A stretch of 64,000 bases of DNA. It comes from Icerya purchasi. Its lineage: Eukaryota; Arthropoda; Insecta; Hemiptera; Monophlebidae. The stretch is from the NCBI GenBank assembly GCA_039619475.1, contig CM077115.1, positions 36,592,083 through 36,656,082 of the forward strand. The letters run 5' to 3'. The notes below the pieces were generated by a model that ran no database searches, was not told where the DNA came from, and saw nothing but the letters and a program-made list of their open reading frames with translations. This document shows positions 27,501 to 39,500 of the stretch, piece by piece. Numbering within the stretch: the stretch's first letter is position 1; each line of letters begins with the position of its first letter. The translations under genes and the position numbers were made by a program.

Positions 27501-30500
27501 TATACATTTATTTCGAGAAAAACGAATCACAGCCTGGAATTTAAAAAAAGGAAAAAAGTAACCTCAAAAAAGTATTTGCACACATACAAAATATACAGGA
27601 AAACATGAAAACAAAACCTGACCATTTAAAAAAAAAAGGATATTAATATTTGGTGTGCATTCCTTTTGCATCTATAACAGCTTGAAGACGCCGCGGCATT
27701 GATTCGACTAAATTTTCCGTTACCTGGGGGCAAATATCTGCCCAAGCAGCTTGGAGGGCCGCATTTAGATCTCCGCTGTTTGATATTCTCCTCTTACGTA
27801 CTTCCACTTCTAGGCAATTCCATAAGTTTTCGATTACATTCAAATCCGGAGATTGTGGTGGGGTAGACAGCCGGCGGGGCGCGTTATAGAGCAACCATTC
27901 ACGGGTTTTTAGCGCAGTATGCTTCGGATCATTATCCTGTTGAAAAATGAACGACTCCCCCAAGCCTACTTTGTGAGCGCTGCTCTTTAAATTATCGCGC
28001 AATATGTTGATATACATATTGGCTGTCATTTTTCCTTGAATGAAAACTAGATTCCCCACACCACTGGCCGCCATGCACCCCCATACAAGCACCTTACCTC
28101 CCCCATATTTGACGGTAGCCAGTAAATTCTTGGTTTGCAGCTCGGTGTTTACTTTCCGCCATACATATCCACGTCCATCCGATCCGAATAAGTTGTATTT
28201 ACTTTCATCGGAAAATAAAACTGATCGCCAAAAGGTTGCGGGTTTGTTTATGTACGTTTTTGCGAATTCCAAACGTTTGATGCGATTTGCTTCTGAAATG
28301 AACGGTTTTTTACGAGGACATCTGCCATGGAAGCCGGCCGAATAAAGCACGTTCCTAACAGTTTGAGGGTGAACTTTTACTCCTGATGTTAACGCGAGGT
28401 CATCGGCCAGTGCTGGAGCGCTCAAAAATGGATTTTTTCGCGATTTTTGTATAACGGATCTTTCATCTCTCGGGTTTAATTTTTTCGATCGACCTTTACG
28501 AGCGTCATTTTCGATTGTTTTTCCGACTTGAAACCGTTTTATTACATACCGTACTGCGGAAAATGTAAAGCCAACTTTTTTTGCTATTTCTCGGTAACTT
28601 TCACCTTTTTCATATAGGGTTACAATGCGCGAACGTACAGGTGCTGGTATTTCAGAAACTTTCGGCGACATCACACTTAAATTTCTTACAATAATTAAAC
28701 TATTTTATGCTAACACGTGCACCTTTTGTCACTCACGTACTACTGCATTCGCTGCAGCACTCGTACATACACGATATGATCATTTCAACGGTTTTTCCAA
28801 GGTCAAACTTGCATGCGTGAGTCATTCGTTTGTACGTGTGCAAATACTTTTTTGGCGCTGCTTTCCCCCCTTTTCCACCATAGCGGTGTTGCTTTTTATT
28901 TGTCGGCCATCGTATGCGGCAGTTAAACATTTTAGGTGATTATCTACATCAAACGTTATTTTCTTTTATCCGGAACCCTGTTGCTGCCCTTTTTTCGTAT
29001 TTTTTTATGGTGTGCAAATACTTTTTTGACCTACTGTATATCAATTAAAAGAAGAACGACCATTTAAAGTTGTACTAAAAAATATTCACCCGTCAGTATC
29101 AGTGGAAGATATAAAAGCTCTTCTTTGGCTGAAAAGGGACATCAAGTAAGAAATATAGTAAAAATTAAGCACAGACTATCCACTACCGCTATTTTTTATA
29201 AATATTGAACCTAGCAATAATAGCAAAGATATCTACAATATTGAGTACTTATTAAACGCCTGGGTTCAATTTCAACAACCCAGGAAAAAGAATACTGTAG
29301 TCCAATGTATGAAATGTCAGTTATATGGCCATACAAAAGCGTATTGTACGGGGCCATTTAGATGTGTCAAATGTGGACAAGGACACAAAACATCCAAATG
29401 CGATAAAGATAAGAGTATGGATGCTTCCTGCACTATTTGCAAAGGAAACTGTTTATCAGGAAATATTGAACAGGAGGAATAAAGCTCGGAGAGTAAAAAA
29501 TTGAACACAGAATAATATGCGAACAAAACAAATAACCCAAGAGGTCCATATAAGAGAAAGAGATTTTCCACAAATTAGTAAAAACTTACTGAACGGAAAT
29601 TTAAGTAATTTTAATCCTACTTATGCCCAGGTTTTAGATGAAAATAAAGTAAGTAGTAATCCGCATCATGTTTATCACGATAATGCTTCAAATGCCGAGG
29701 CCATCTTAAACAAATTCATGAAGGAAATTAAGAATGTATTTATCCAGATGCTAAATCAATAAAATAATATGACAAATGGACTAATACAATCATGTTTGTC
29801 TTAATAAACAAAAAATAAACTGTTTAAAAATGGTTATTTGGAATGCCAATGGTATTCTGTAACCCAAAGCAGGAGTAGAACTATATTTAAATCAAGAAAA
29901 AATAGATATACTATTAATATCGGAGTCCCATATTACAGATGTAAGTTATTTTCATATTAATGACTACTCGTTCTACGAGTATAGTACCTCCCATCCAGAT
30001 GGTACGGCTCACGGACGATCAGTAGTAATAATTAAAAGAAATATTATATATCATGAAATTGTAAAATACCAAGAAATCGATTTTCAGGCAGAGGGTCGAG
30101 ATTGACTACACCCAGAGGCAGAGAACTCAAGAAATCGTTGGATCCTAGCGTATGTAGCATTACAACGAGCGGATCGCCAACACACTGGCTTACCGACAGA
30201 GAAAAAATTTCTGACTTACTGGATTTTTTCATAGTCAAGAAACTAGTTTCAAATTACATACGAACAGAATCAAACTTTGGTCTTTCATCTGAACATTTCC
30301 CAGTGATTCTTATAATAAGTAATACAGTTATAACTACAAAAAAACCAAACCAAAACTTCATAATAAACACACTAGTTGGAAAATGTTCAGAAAGGAAGTC
30401 GAAGAAAATATCTCACTAGGCGTATCAATCCGGAATAAACTTGACATAGAAATAGTATTGCAGTATTTTATCAAAACCATTCAAGAATTGGAACAACATA

Positions 30501-33500
30501 CCTCAAATTAGGACAACTTCTCCAGCTATTTGTTATCCAACACAAATCCTGAATAAAGTAAAATATAAGCATAAGTTAAGAATAAGGTGGCAAACAAGTA
30601 GACACCTAGGAGATAAAAATTGAACAGACAAATGAAAGTAGTTAAACAGTTACTTCAAAAGCTAAAAAATTATACTTTCAATCAATATGTATCTTCCTTA
30701 TCTCCTATTGATAACGAGTATTCACCATGGAAAGTAACGAAAAGTTTAAAGAGACCAAAAAAAAAAAACAGTCCACCCTATTAGAAAATGTGATGGCAGC
30801 TGGGCTTACAGTGACAAAGAAAAAGCGGAAGAGTTCGCTAAACACCTTGCCAACGTCTTACTCTAAATCCTGGAAAACGATACATTACCTACAAATGAAA
30901 ACAACTTTAATGTCTATCTTCCTATCAAGCCAGCATCAACCGGAAGAGATTAAGGCTGTAATTAAAACCATGAACCCCAAAAAAGCGCCTGGTTACGATC
31001 TAATAACCGCTAAGGTCCTAAAGGAATTACCGCGCAGAGGGTTACTGCTACTAACATATCTATTCAACGCTATGCTGAGACTAATTTACTATCCTGTACA
31101 GTTAAAGTTTTCGCAAATAGTAGTAATACCGGGGTATAATAAACCACCTACAGGTGTTTCCTCATACAGGCCTATTTCAATAATACCAGTGATATGGAAA
31201 TTATATGAAACACTGTTATTAAAAAAAAGTGCTTCCTTTAGTTAATGAATACCAAATAATACCATTTCATCAGTACGGGTTTAGAGCTAAACACTCTGCA
31301 GTCTAACAGGTACATAGGGTGGTACAAAAAATTGAATCTGACTTAGAAGAGAAAAGAATTTGCGATGCCGTATTTCTGGATGTAAGCCAGGTTTTTAACA
31401 AAGTATGGCATGGCGGCTTATTGTATAAAATTAAAAAAAAAAATTCCAAATCACTATTACGAGTTGTTCTCATTGTATCCAGATGAAGGGTACTACCAAA
31501 TCAAATATGGAGGCGAAGTATCTAACATATATCCATTTAAGTCATGAGTTCCATAGGGAAGTGTTTTTACAGTAGATATACACACCAGTTGAAGACAATT
31601 CCTTAATGGTAACTTTTGCAGATGACACTGCCCTCTATTGTGCTCTGATTTAAGTCAAACAAAAGCAAACAGTAAATTGCAAAGAGCAGTGAATAAAATT
31701 ATGTCATGGTGCAAGAAATGGCGAATTGAAATAAATGAAAATAAATCAGCACATATAGTATTTACAAATATTGTTATATAGAGCCAGAAAATATAAAAAT
31801 CGATGATAATTCGAATCAAAAAAGACGTTAAACACCTAGGCTTATAGAACAGAAGCTAACGTGTGGCGTAAGCGCATTGATACAAAAAAAAAACAAACTT
31901 AAACTCAGAATCAAAATCAACAAACTACACCGACTATTAGGAAAACAGTCCCAATTGTCCTTAAAAAATAAACTGCTATTATACAACCGACTACTCGCTT
32001 CGAAATGGAAGTATGGATGCGAATTGAGGGGCTGCAGTGCAAAGAGCAATATTATGAAGATTTAACGGTATCAAAATATTCGTTGGCGCCCCATGGTACG
32101 CAAGGAACAAAACCATACATGGATAATCTTTGCGTAAACTACGTAGCTGATGTTATCAAAAGGATGGAAATAAAACATCAGGGGTGGTTATGTAATTACA
32201 CGAACTGGACTGCGATTGGCCTACTGGTAAATTCGCCACAAACGCAAGTGCACAGACTAAGAAGAACAAAACCTTTAGACCTGACTTAGCAAAAAAAGAA
32301 ACACCTTTGTGAGAACTATTCAAACATAAGTTATTAATACAGGGGGACTAGTCACTGGAGATTACGAACCCATTCACGTTACAATCATATGTCATACCAG
32401 CTACTGATAGCCAATAGGCTAGGAATGGTTTCTAAAAAAAAAAAAAAAAAAATTTGTTCGTTAATTTATTTGAATTTTTTATTTTGTTTGATTTTATTCA
32501 AAGTGTGAGCGGATAATATTAAAATTTACATTTTACCTGAGTATATACCAGCGGTATACTAATCCAGTCGTAACTCCAGAGTAAGCCACATTTCGATCTG
32601 AATTCATTGAATTGCTAAAAAATAAAAAAAAATAAAAATACATTGTGAAAAGTTGTAAAATAATTCTTTCAATTTTTAAAAGCTTCTGTCATGATTTGTA
32701 CTTTCGGAATTAAAATAAGCGTTAATCAGGGGCGGATCCAGAAGGATATTTGGGGGGGGATTATATAATTATGTAAAATCTTCTACGGTAGGCAGTAGAT
32801 TTGAGAAATACCCCTTGTTTCATAAAGAAAATCACAAATAGAGTGACCTTTACAGGAATTTATAAAAGTGTGTTTTAAAAATACCTGTAATTATTACAAT
32901 TTTTAATTTAACTTTTGTATCTTATATTTAGGGGTAAAAAATAAAACGAAATTATAAAATTATACCTTAAATATGGTAGTTTAGAAATAGTAAGGAAGAT
33001 AGTATTTCTTATATTAGACACTTTACTTCCTTTTTTGTTTTTGTTAATAATCCGATCCGAATTCTCTTTGTCCCCATGGGGAAGTTTAAATATATATATA
33101 TATTTCTCATTGAGCTCTATTTTTAATTAAAATTACAAAATAAAAATTAAAAATAAATAAAAATGGAAAAAGATCGACAACAGTATTGTGTTTAAAACAG
33201 AATAAAAACGTAACATTAATAGTTTTACTAGAAAATAGTATATTAAATATTAATTATTAAAATACGTAGGTAAAATTTATACAAATCTTTTATAGTATAA
33301 ATTAATTTTCTCTGTTATAACAACATTTTTTTATAGAGGCATTGGTTCATGGGTGGGGGGGGGGTGTCCCCTATTTCTTCCCCCGTGGATCCGCCACTGG
33401 CGTTAATCGATAATTTATTTTTTCATGATCACATTAATATAAACCTGTTATCAAAATAAAGAAAATGTATTTCAGCCTCGTGGTAGCGGTACCTCCATAA

Positions 33501-36500
33501 TCAGTTTTAATCCCTGTGAATCGAGGGTATTATTTTCTTCTTTCAGACATCGCAGTTGATGCACGAACCATGTGCACGGTATCCAGTACGTATTAAACTC
33601 GACATTTTTCACGCTTTGAAAAGTTTGTAATTCTGCCTGCGTTAGGAAACCTAGGAGAAAAAAAAAAAGGAATGTTATGTCGAAGTATTCAATTACAACA
33701 CGAAAATTACAATAAATTTAGCAAAAAAAAAAAAAAAAAAAATTAGAAAGTGCACTGTAGTGAAAAATAATTATTCAAGGTAAAATGATTTCTTAAGATT
33801 ATTGTTAGCGGGTATTACAGTTACAATGATAAAATAATAAGGCCTTTTCCTTCCAGGTTTTTGTAAGAATTCTGATACAAACGATTATGTATCGCAAAGG
33901 ATAAAAATGTAGTTTCAAGATTCTTTTTCGGAGATAAAAATCAAGCTTGGCAAAACATGAGACCATCGTTTTTCCAACAGCAAGGAATCATTGTTAGATA
34001 AGAATAAGATTCAGTTTTTGCGTAATACAGTACACAGCTTCCTGTTCAGCTGCCTGTGTAACTGCCAATATTCTTTTAATTTCATTGGGAGAGAAATTAT
34101 TTCAGAGTACAGAATCACTAAGAACTTACTTTAAGTCGAAGTTGTCGAATTTCTTTAAAATAAAGGACTTCCTAATTTTAGGACACTTCCGTAAGATTTT
34201 TAAAATGTTATGTCAATGACGAACTACTTAATCTGGATGGGATTGCGAAGTTTCAGATCGTGAAACATTCATTTTTTCCCCGAAAATTCACGACAAATTA
34301 AAAATGAAAAATCCGAACATAACTTTCTTCAGTGCTCAACTCGTAAAAGGATACGGGAACTTTGGAGAATATCTCAATAGATTCAAGTTAAAAAGCTCCC
34401 TTTTTTTTTCTCTTTTTTTTTTTTTGAACTTTTATTACTTTATCCCCCCCCCCCCCCCCCACACACGCACACACCCCTCCCCATTATATAATCACTTCTG
34501 ATTATTTCGATTGGAACTGATAAAGTCTGCCTCTCATGCCATTTCCGATAATACGGGATATTGAAAAATACAGAATTAATTCTGATATACGAACAGTGTG
34601 GAAGTATGCGCAATAATTTAAGAAATTTTTAAAATACTAAACCATTATTCTGAAGCATTAAAATAAATTTGAAAAAAAGCCTAACCATGCTAATTCTTAC
34701 TAAAATTAAAATGAAACATTTTTTCGGTATAAACCAGTTATTATTAAAAAAAAAAAAAAACATTCAACGTTTCGAACGTCTTTATCCATCATCGAAAAAT
34801 TTAGTTTCCGATGGTGGATCGTGCATACCCGTTCGAAAAGCTTTAAATAGTATTTTTAATAGTGACAATACGGTTGGACAATCTGAAGAGTTGGTTTAAA
34901 GATAGGATTTAAATATTCAGGAGCATTCTGGGTAAAGATCAAGTGAAGGAGATGGTCGCCAACGTTCTTCGAGGACAGGGCATATTGAAGGAGAAGAAGA
35001 AGAGTAGTCATGTTGTTTTTACAGGAAAATTTTAATTTTACTTTTAGTGATATGAATCGTGAAAACTCGTTATGTATATACGAACTCTTATTAAATATTA
35101 GCAATTTTTAACTGTCGATGAGTTTAGAATTAGAGCTACACTACCGAGAATCTCATTTATTTTACTAGCAGGCAACTGCTACGACTGCAGAGAGACACGG
35201 TTCCTAATTGCAATGATCAAATCAAGCAACCGACACACGCACTCATAGACAAGAGACCAATGCGTGTGACCGGCATGTAAGTCCGATCTCTGCGGTCAGT
35301 GTTTATATAAAAGTGTCTATTCATGCATATGCGGTTATGAGTATGCTCACCAACATTTTTAAATGTTTGACAGCTAACATTTTTTTTTTTTTTTTTTTTT
35401 TTTAATGTCCGTCTAGCTTAGATTGTTATCGGTGAGAGAGCGCTTTATCAATTATTATTAATGTCATCTATCTCTTTCGTGTACTAATGTTATCGTTAAT
35501 ATGTTGACGTGTCAATGTGATTTTTGAAACAGGTTACCTTCCGCATAGAAATTAATCGAAATATAACGTGAAACTGATTCTCGTGAATTCTAGATGGAAA
35601 CGAAAAACCGTACGAGAACACTCGTAACTTGAGAACAAGCCAAGTGAACCTATCCGCTGGTAGTGCGAAAATTAATTATTAAAAAAGGTACAAATGTTGA
35701 TGATGGTTCCAGTAATGTGGAACCTTGATTCGGATAAACGAGCTTTACATATACGATGTGCGTGTGTGTGTCGAAGAGTATACAATATACGCACCACACA
35801 CCTACTTCAACAAGATGTTCCATGGTGGGGAATCGTTTTTTAACGGCCGAACTGATTGATCGCAATATTAGAACCAGCGTCAAATTTAAGTATCGCATTA
35901 GAGTCCGCTTAAGTATCCGTGCTTTTTCGTCGTTTCCGGGTATATATAATGCCAGATTATGCATTATCCTGCGAAATTAACAAATTAATTTTTTAGCGGG
36001 TTGTTAAAGGTAATTTAAAGCCATCAAAAAAAAAAAACAAAAAAGAAAATTCTAATTTAATTGTAGCCGGAGTAGATGATTATCGCCGTAAACGAATTAC
36101 ATACTTTGAAATTACACAAATGAAAAAAGGAGTGGCTAATTTATTTAAGGGACAAAAACGAAACGTCTCGGTAATTTTCTAAAAGAATCTCTTTAAGAGT
36201 AGAACCGTTAAAAACGCACGCCGAATGGGTAAGGGTATACGGTTACGTGATCTTCTGAAAGTAAGTTTTTTCAACGTGAAATACGTTCCTGAAATCGAGT
36301 ATAAACGGGAAATTTACGGGAACGCGAAATACGTGGATTCGGTCAGACGGAGGAGGGTAAGTTTAGATCGCTGCAATTATCAGAAATTGTAACGAAGGCA
36401 GGCGCGCAAGGAAGAAGTTAGCACAAAATTATTGGAAAAATCGTCCACTCGATTTTAATAGCATTTCGGCAGCCGTAATTACTCTCATTAGTGCCGTTGG

Positions 36501-39500
36501 GCTTAGTAATTACTTTTAATTTATGACGATGCGTGTGGAAAAAAGAAAAAGAACGTAAACAGATGGCCAAGGGAGACTGATCTGGGCGGAAGAAGTGACT
36601 TTGACATTAAAAGTTTTGGTAAAGAATAAAAAATCATTCAGTCTTACGATGTGAAGGGGGAATATCATCGGGTACAAATGCGAGAGATTCAGGCGTACCT
36701 GTTACATTTTATTCTTCATCGAACGAAAATAGAGATGTCGCGTTGCGATTAATTTCTGACAGACTTACGACAAGAACGAACAAAAGGGCTTCGATGGCGA
36801 ATATTGCCAAGGCTGAGGAGATACGAAAAACCAAAACAAAAACCAAAACAAATTAAGCTTAAAGTTTCCTCTAGCGTAAAGCGGTTGGTGATGATTTTAT
36901 TCAGGCTCTTACATAACGGTAAAAGATGTTGGATGCAGTAGGTTCCTCTCGATAATGCGACAGGTGTCGAATCAATGGAATTTGTGTCACGTTACTAGAA
37001 TTACCTTAAATTCGTTCGTGAAAAAAGTTATTCTCATGTGCATTTATTGATAACTTTCAAATAATTTATTTAATTTAACTAACAATAATATGTGTATAAC
37101 TATATTTTATAATAAAAATAATGGGACAGGCAACGTAATAAAAAAAAAAAATGGTTCGCCGTAACTTAATCTAATATGCAAAAATTAAACAAATCTCGCA
37201 CAGTTTTGCCGATTTCTCAGCAGAAAATCCGCCCCCCCCTCTTAATGGTTTTTTACATCTTTTCTTTAATGGGCAGTTAAAAATGATTTTCTCGCAATAT
37301 TTTAAATATCGGCGCAGCTGTCGCATCGTTTTCTTCAATCTTCCCCTCGACAACGATGCACGTGTTAAATTCAAAGCACCGTAGGATAATCAATGGTGAA
37401 GACGTCTTTTTATTATCGTCTTCGGCGCTTGATACAACGAATTATCAGTGTTATCTGCTGGTCAATCATCAGTTGATCATTTTCGTCTTCAATTCCAGTC
37501 AGCCATTCGTCTACCTCGTTTTCTGAGACGTCTTGTTTATGTCCAGTTCGGATCACCCTCGGATATGTTAATTTCAGCATCTCTGCTTTCGGGTGCGGTC
37601 GGTATTTCTTAATTTTTCACTGTGGATTTTTCACTTTTTCTATAAATGTAGTAGAGAATGAGGAGGCCACAAGTTCTTCCAAGTCACACTGCTGATATAT
37701 ATTATCGCGCGTGTTTGTGGAATCAAACAAGCACTGCAAGCATTTCCTTTCCAGCGATTGAGCTGAAGGGTTGGATTACCTGTCGTATTATCGAGAGTCT
37801 GGTATGGTATGGAAAATGTCATGACCGCTAACATTGTTGCGTTATAAAAAGAACAAAACAAGGACAGCAACAGAGATTAGAGTTGAAAGCAATTCATTGA
37901 CATCGTGTGTATGTTCCATGCTGGTGAGAAAACAGCTACGTTAAATGGCTGTCTCTAGTTTTTTTTTTTTTTTTTTTGAAAACGATCACTGTGTAGTTCT
38001 TCGCGTTCCCATGTTCCGGTACTTTAGTGAAAGTGTCAAAAATCTGTTTAAATACAAAAGCATATTTCACGATTTCACGCTTTAACCTGGTAATCTCAAA
38101 AACTTGACCGGATACTCTTTTATTTAAAGCGGGGTGCTATGAAATAATAAAACATTTAATTTAATAATAGAAGTTATCGAATAAAAATAATACTGTACAG
38201 TGTGGCGATAAAATAAAAAAAAACAACACACACACGTTTCAGGAATAAGGGTAGTAATGCTTTCTACGAAACGCGAAAAGTGTAATTTACTGAGCATCTA
38301 AGTAGGCAAAGTACGTACAGCAGACAGACGGGGCAAGTGACTTTTTCGAAGCTTCGACAAAAGCACAACATACTATCAGAAATAATGCGGCAAGGCCGTG
38401 TCCACGGGTGGGGGGTTTACGGGTTAACCCCCTCCTTCCCCCATGAGAACTGAAATAGTTATTACGAATAAACACAAAAATCAGAAAAAAAAAATAATCA
38501 AAAATTGAATATAAATATTGATGATTTTTTAGGGTGTTCGTACACCTACCTTTAAAAGAAAAAATATGCTGCATATTTTTAGAGGTAGATTAAGGAAAAA
38601 CTTTTTATTACGAGTATAATCAATAACACATATGTAATTTTTATTAATGTTCCTATACGGGGGGGGGGTAATTCATCTATATTATTAATACATATAAATC
38701 AAAATGATGGAAATTATTAGTAGTATATGAATATTAGTGAAAAATGCATTGTTATTTATGAAATATGTAAATATGCGAAGAAAATTTTCAACACCCCCCT
38801 TTTCCAAAATTCTCCGCATGGGCCTGTAATGCGGCTTGTGGTAATGAACAAGAACAAAGCGAATCGTAGAAATAAACGGAATTCTAGTTGCCGCTGTGTG
38901 AAATTTTTGAATGCGTTTTAATTTTTAAAAGTGGTAGTAGAGTTAACTTTCTGAAGAATTTCGAAAGGTATACTAATGGAAGTATCGATTTCAAGAAGTT
39001 CTTCATCGGCGCTTTACAACTCGTAAGTTAAAACGGAGAAACTGTTTAAAAAGAGTAAATGGTCATAGAAAAAAAAAAATATATAATACGGGAATGGTAA
39101 CAGATTTTTTTGTTTTTTTTAAGTTTTTTTCCCGAACGAAATTGCTCGTTAGAAGAAATGTTTTAAATTAATCTAATAGTTTTAAAAATCAACATTTCTA
39201 TCCCTCATACACGTGTGCACACGCGACTATGTGTGTGTTGTTTACAAGATGATGAAGAAAAATGTATTATGAATCAAGATGAAAATCCTTCGCTCCTATA
39301 AAACGTGGATTTTCTCATTATGTTCTTAATGTTACGCTTATAAAATAATAATAATAAGGTATAGTATTACGTTAATAACCGAAATAGGAAATAATCAAAG
39401 AAACATACTTATCGGGCCATGGTATTGCCATGTACTGTTGCCACCATCTGGTTGCTATATACGTTACATAAAATCCAAGGACAAATGACAGCGGTATTAG

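Larger units (their letters stand above)
26461..29482 (+). pseudogene. Jockey ORF1 (Gag-like, zinc-knuckle) remnant
   Basis: Frames before the Tc1 insertion read [18 protein letters not shown] and [19 protein letters not shown]. Conceptually removing 27382-29036 plus one TA gives an uninterrupted junction [16 protein letters not shown], a typical Jockey Gag stretch. After it come two zinc knuckles: [14 protein letters not shown] (CX2CX4HX4C) and [13 protein letters not shown] (CX2CX3HX4C), then CTICKGN. These proteins bind LINE RNA. Stops upstream of and after LKRDIK make it a pseudogene. Confidence 0.82.
26430..32452 (+). mobile_element. Jockey-type non-LTR retrotransposon, degenerate, split by a Tc1 insertion
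   Basis: Plus-strand LINE with ORF1 (Gag-like), ORF2 (endonuclease, RT) and a terminal poly-A at 32434-32452. ORF1 and ORF2 are described separately. The 5' limit (~26430) is approximate and no target-site duplication was recognised. The element carries a 1655-bp Tc1-like transposon at 27382-29036, an endonuclease deletion near 30100 and many frameshifts. It is a relic lying in sense opposite to bestrophin, inside the D-E intron. Confidence 0.85.
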
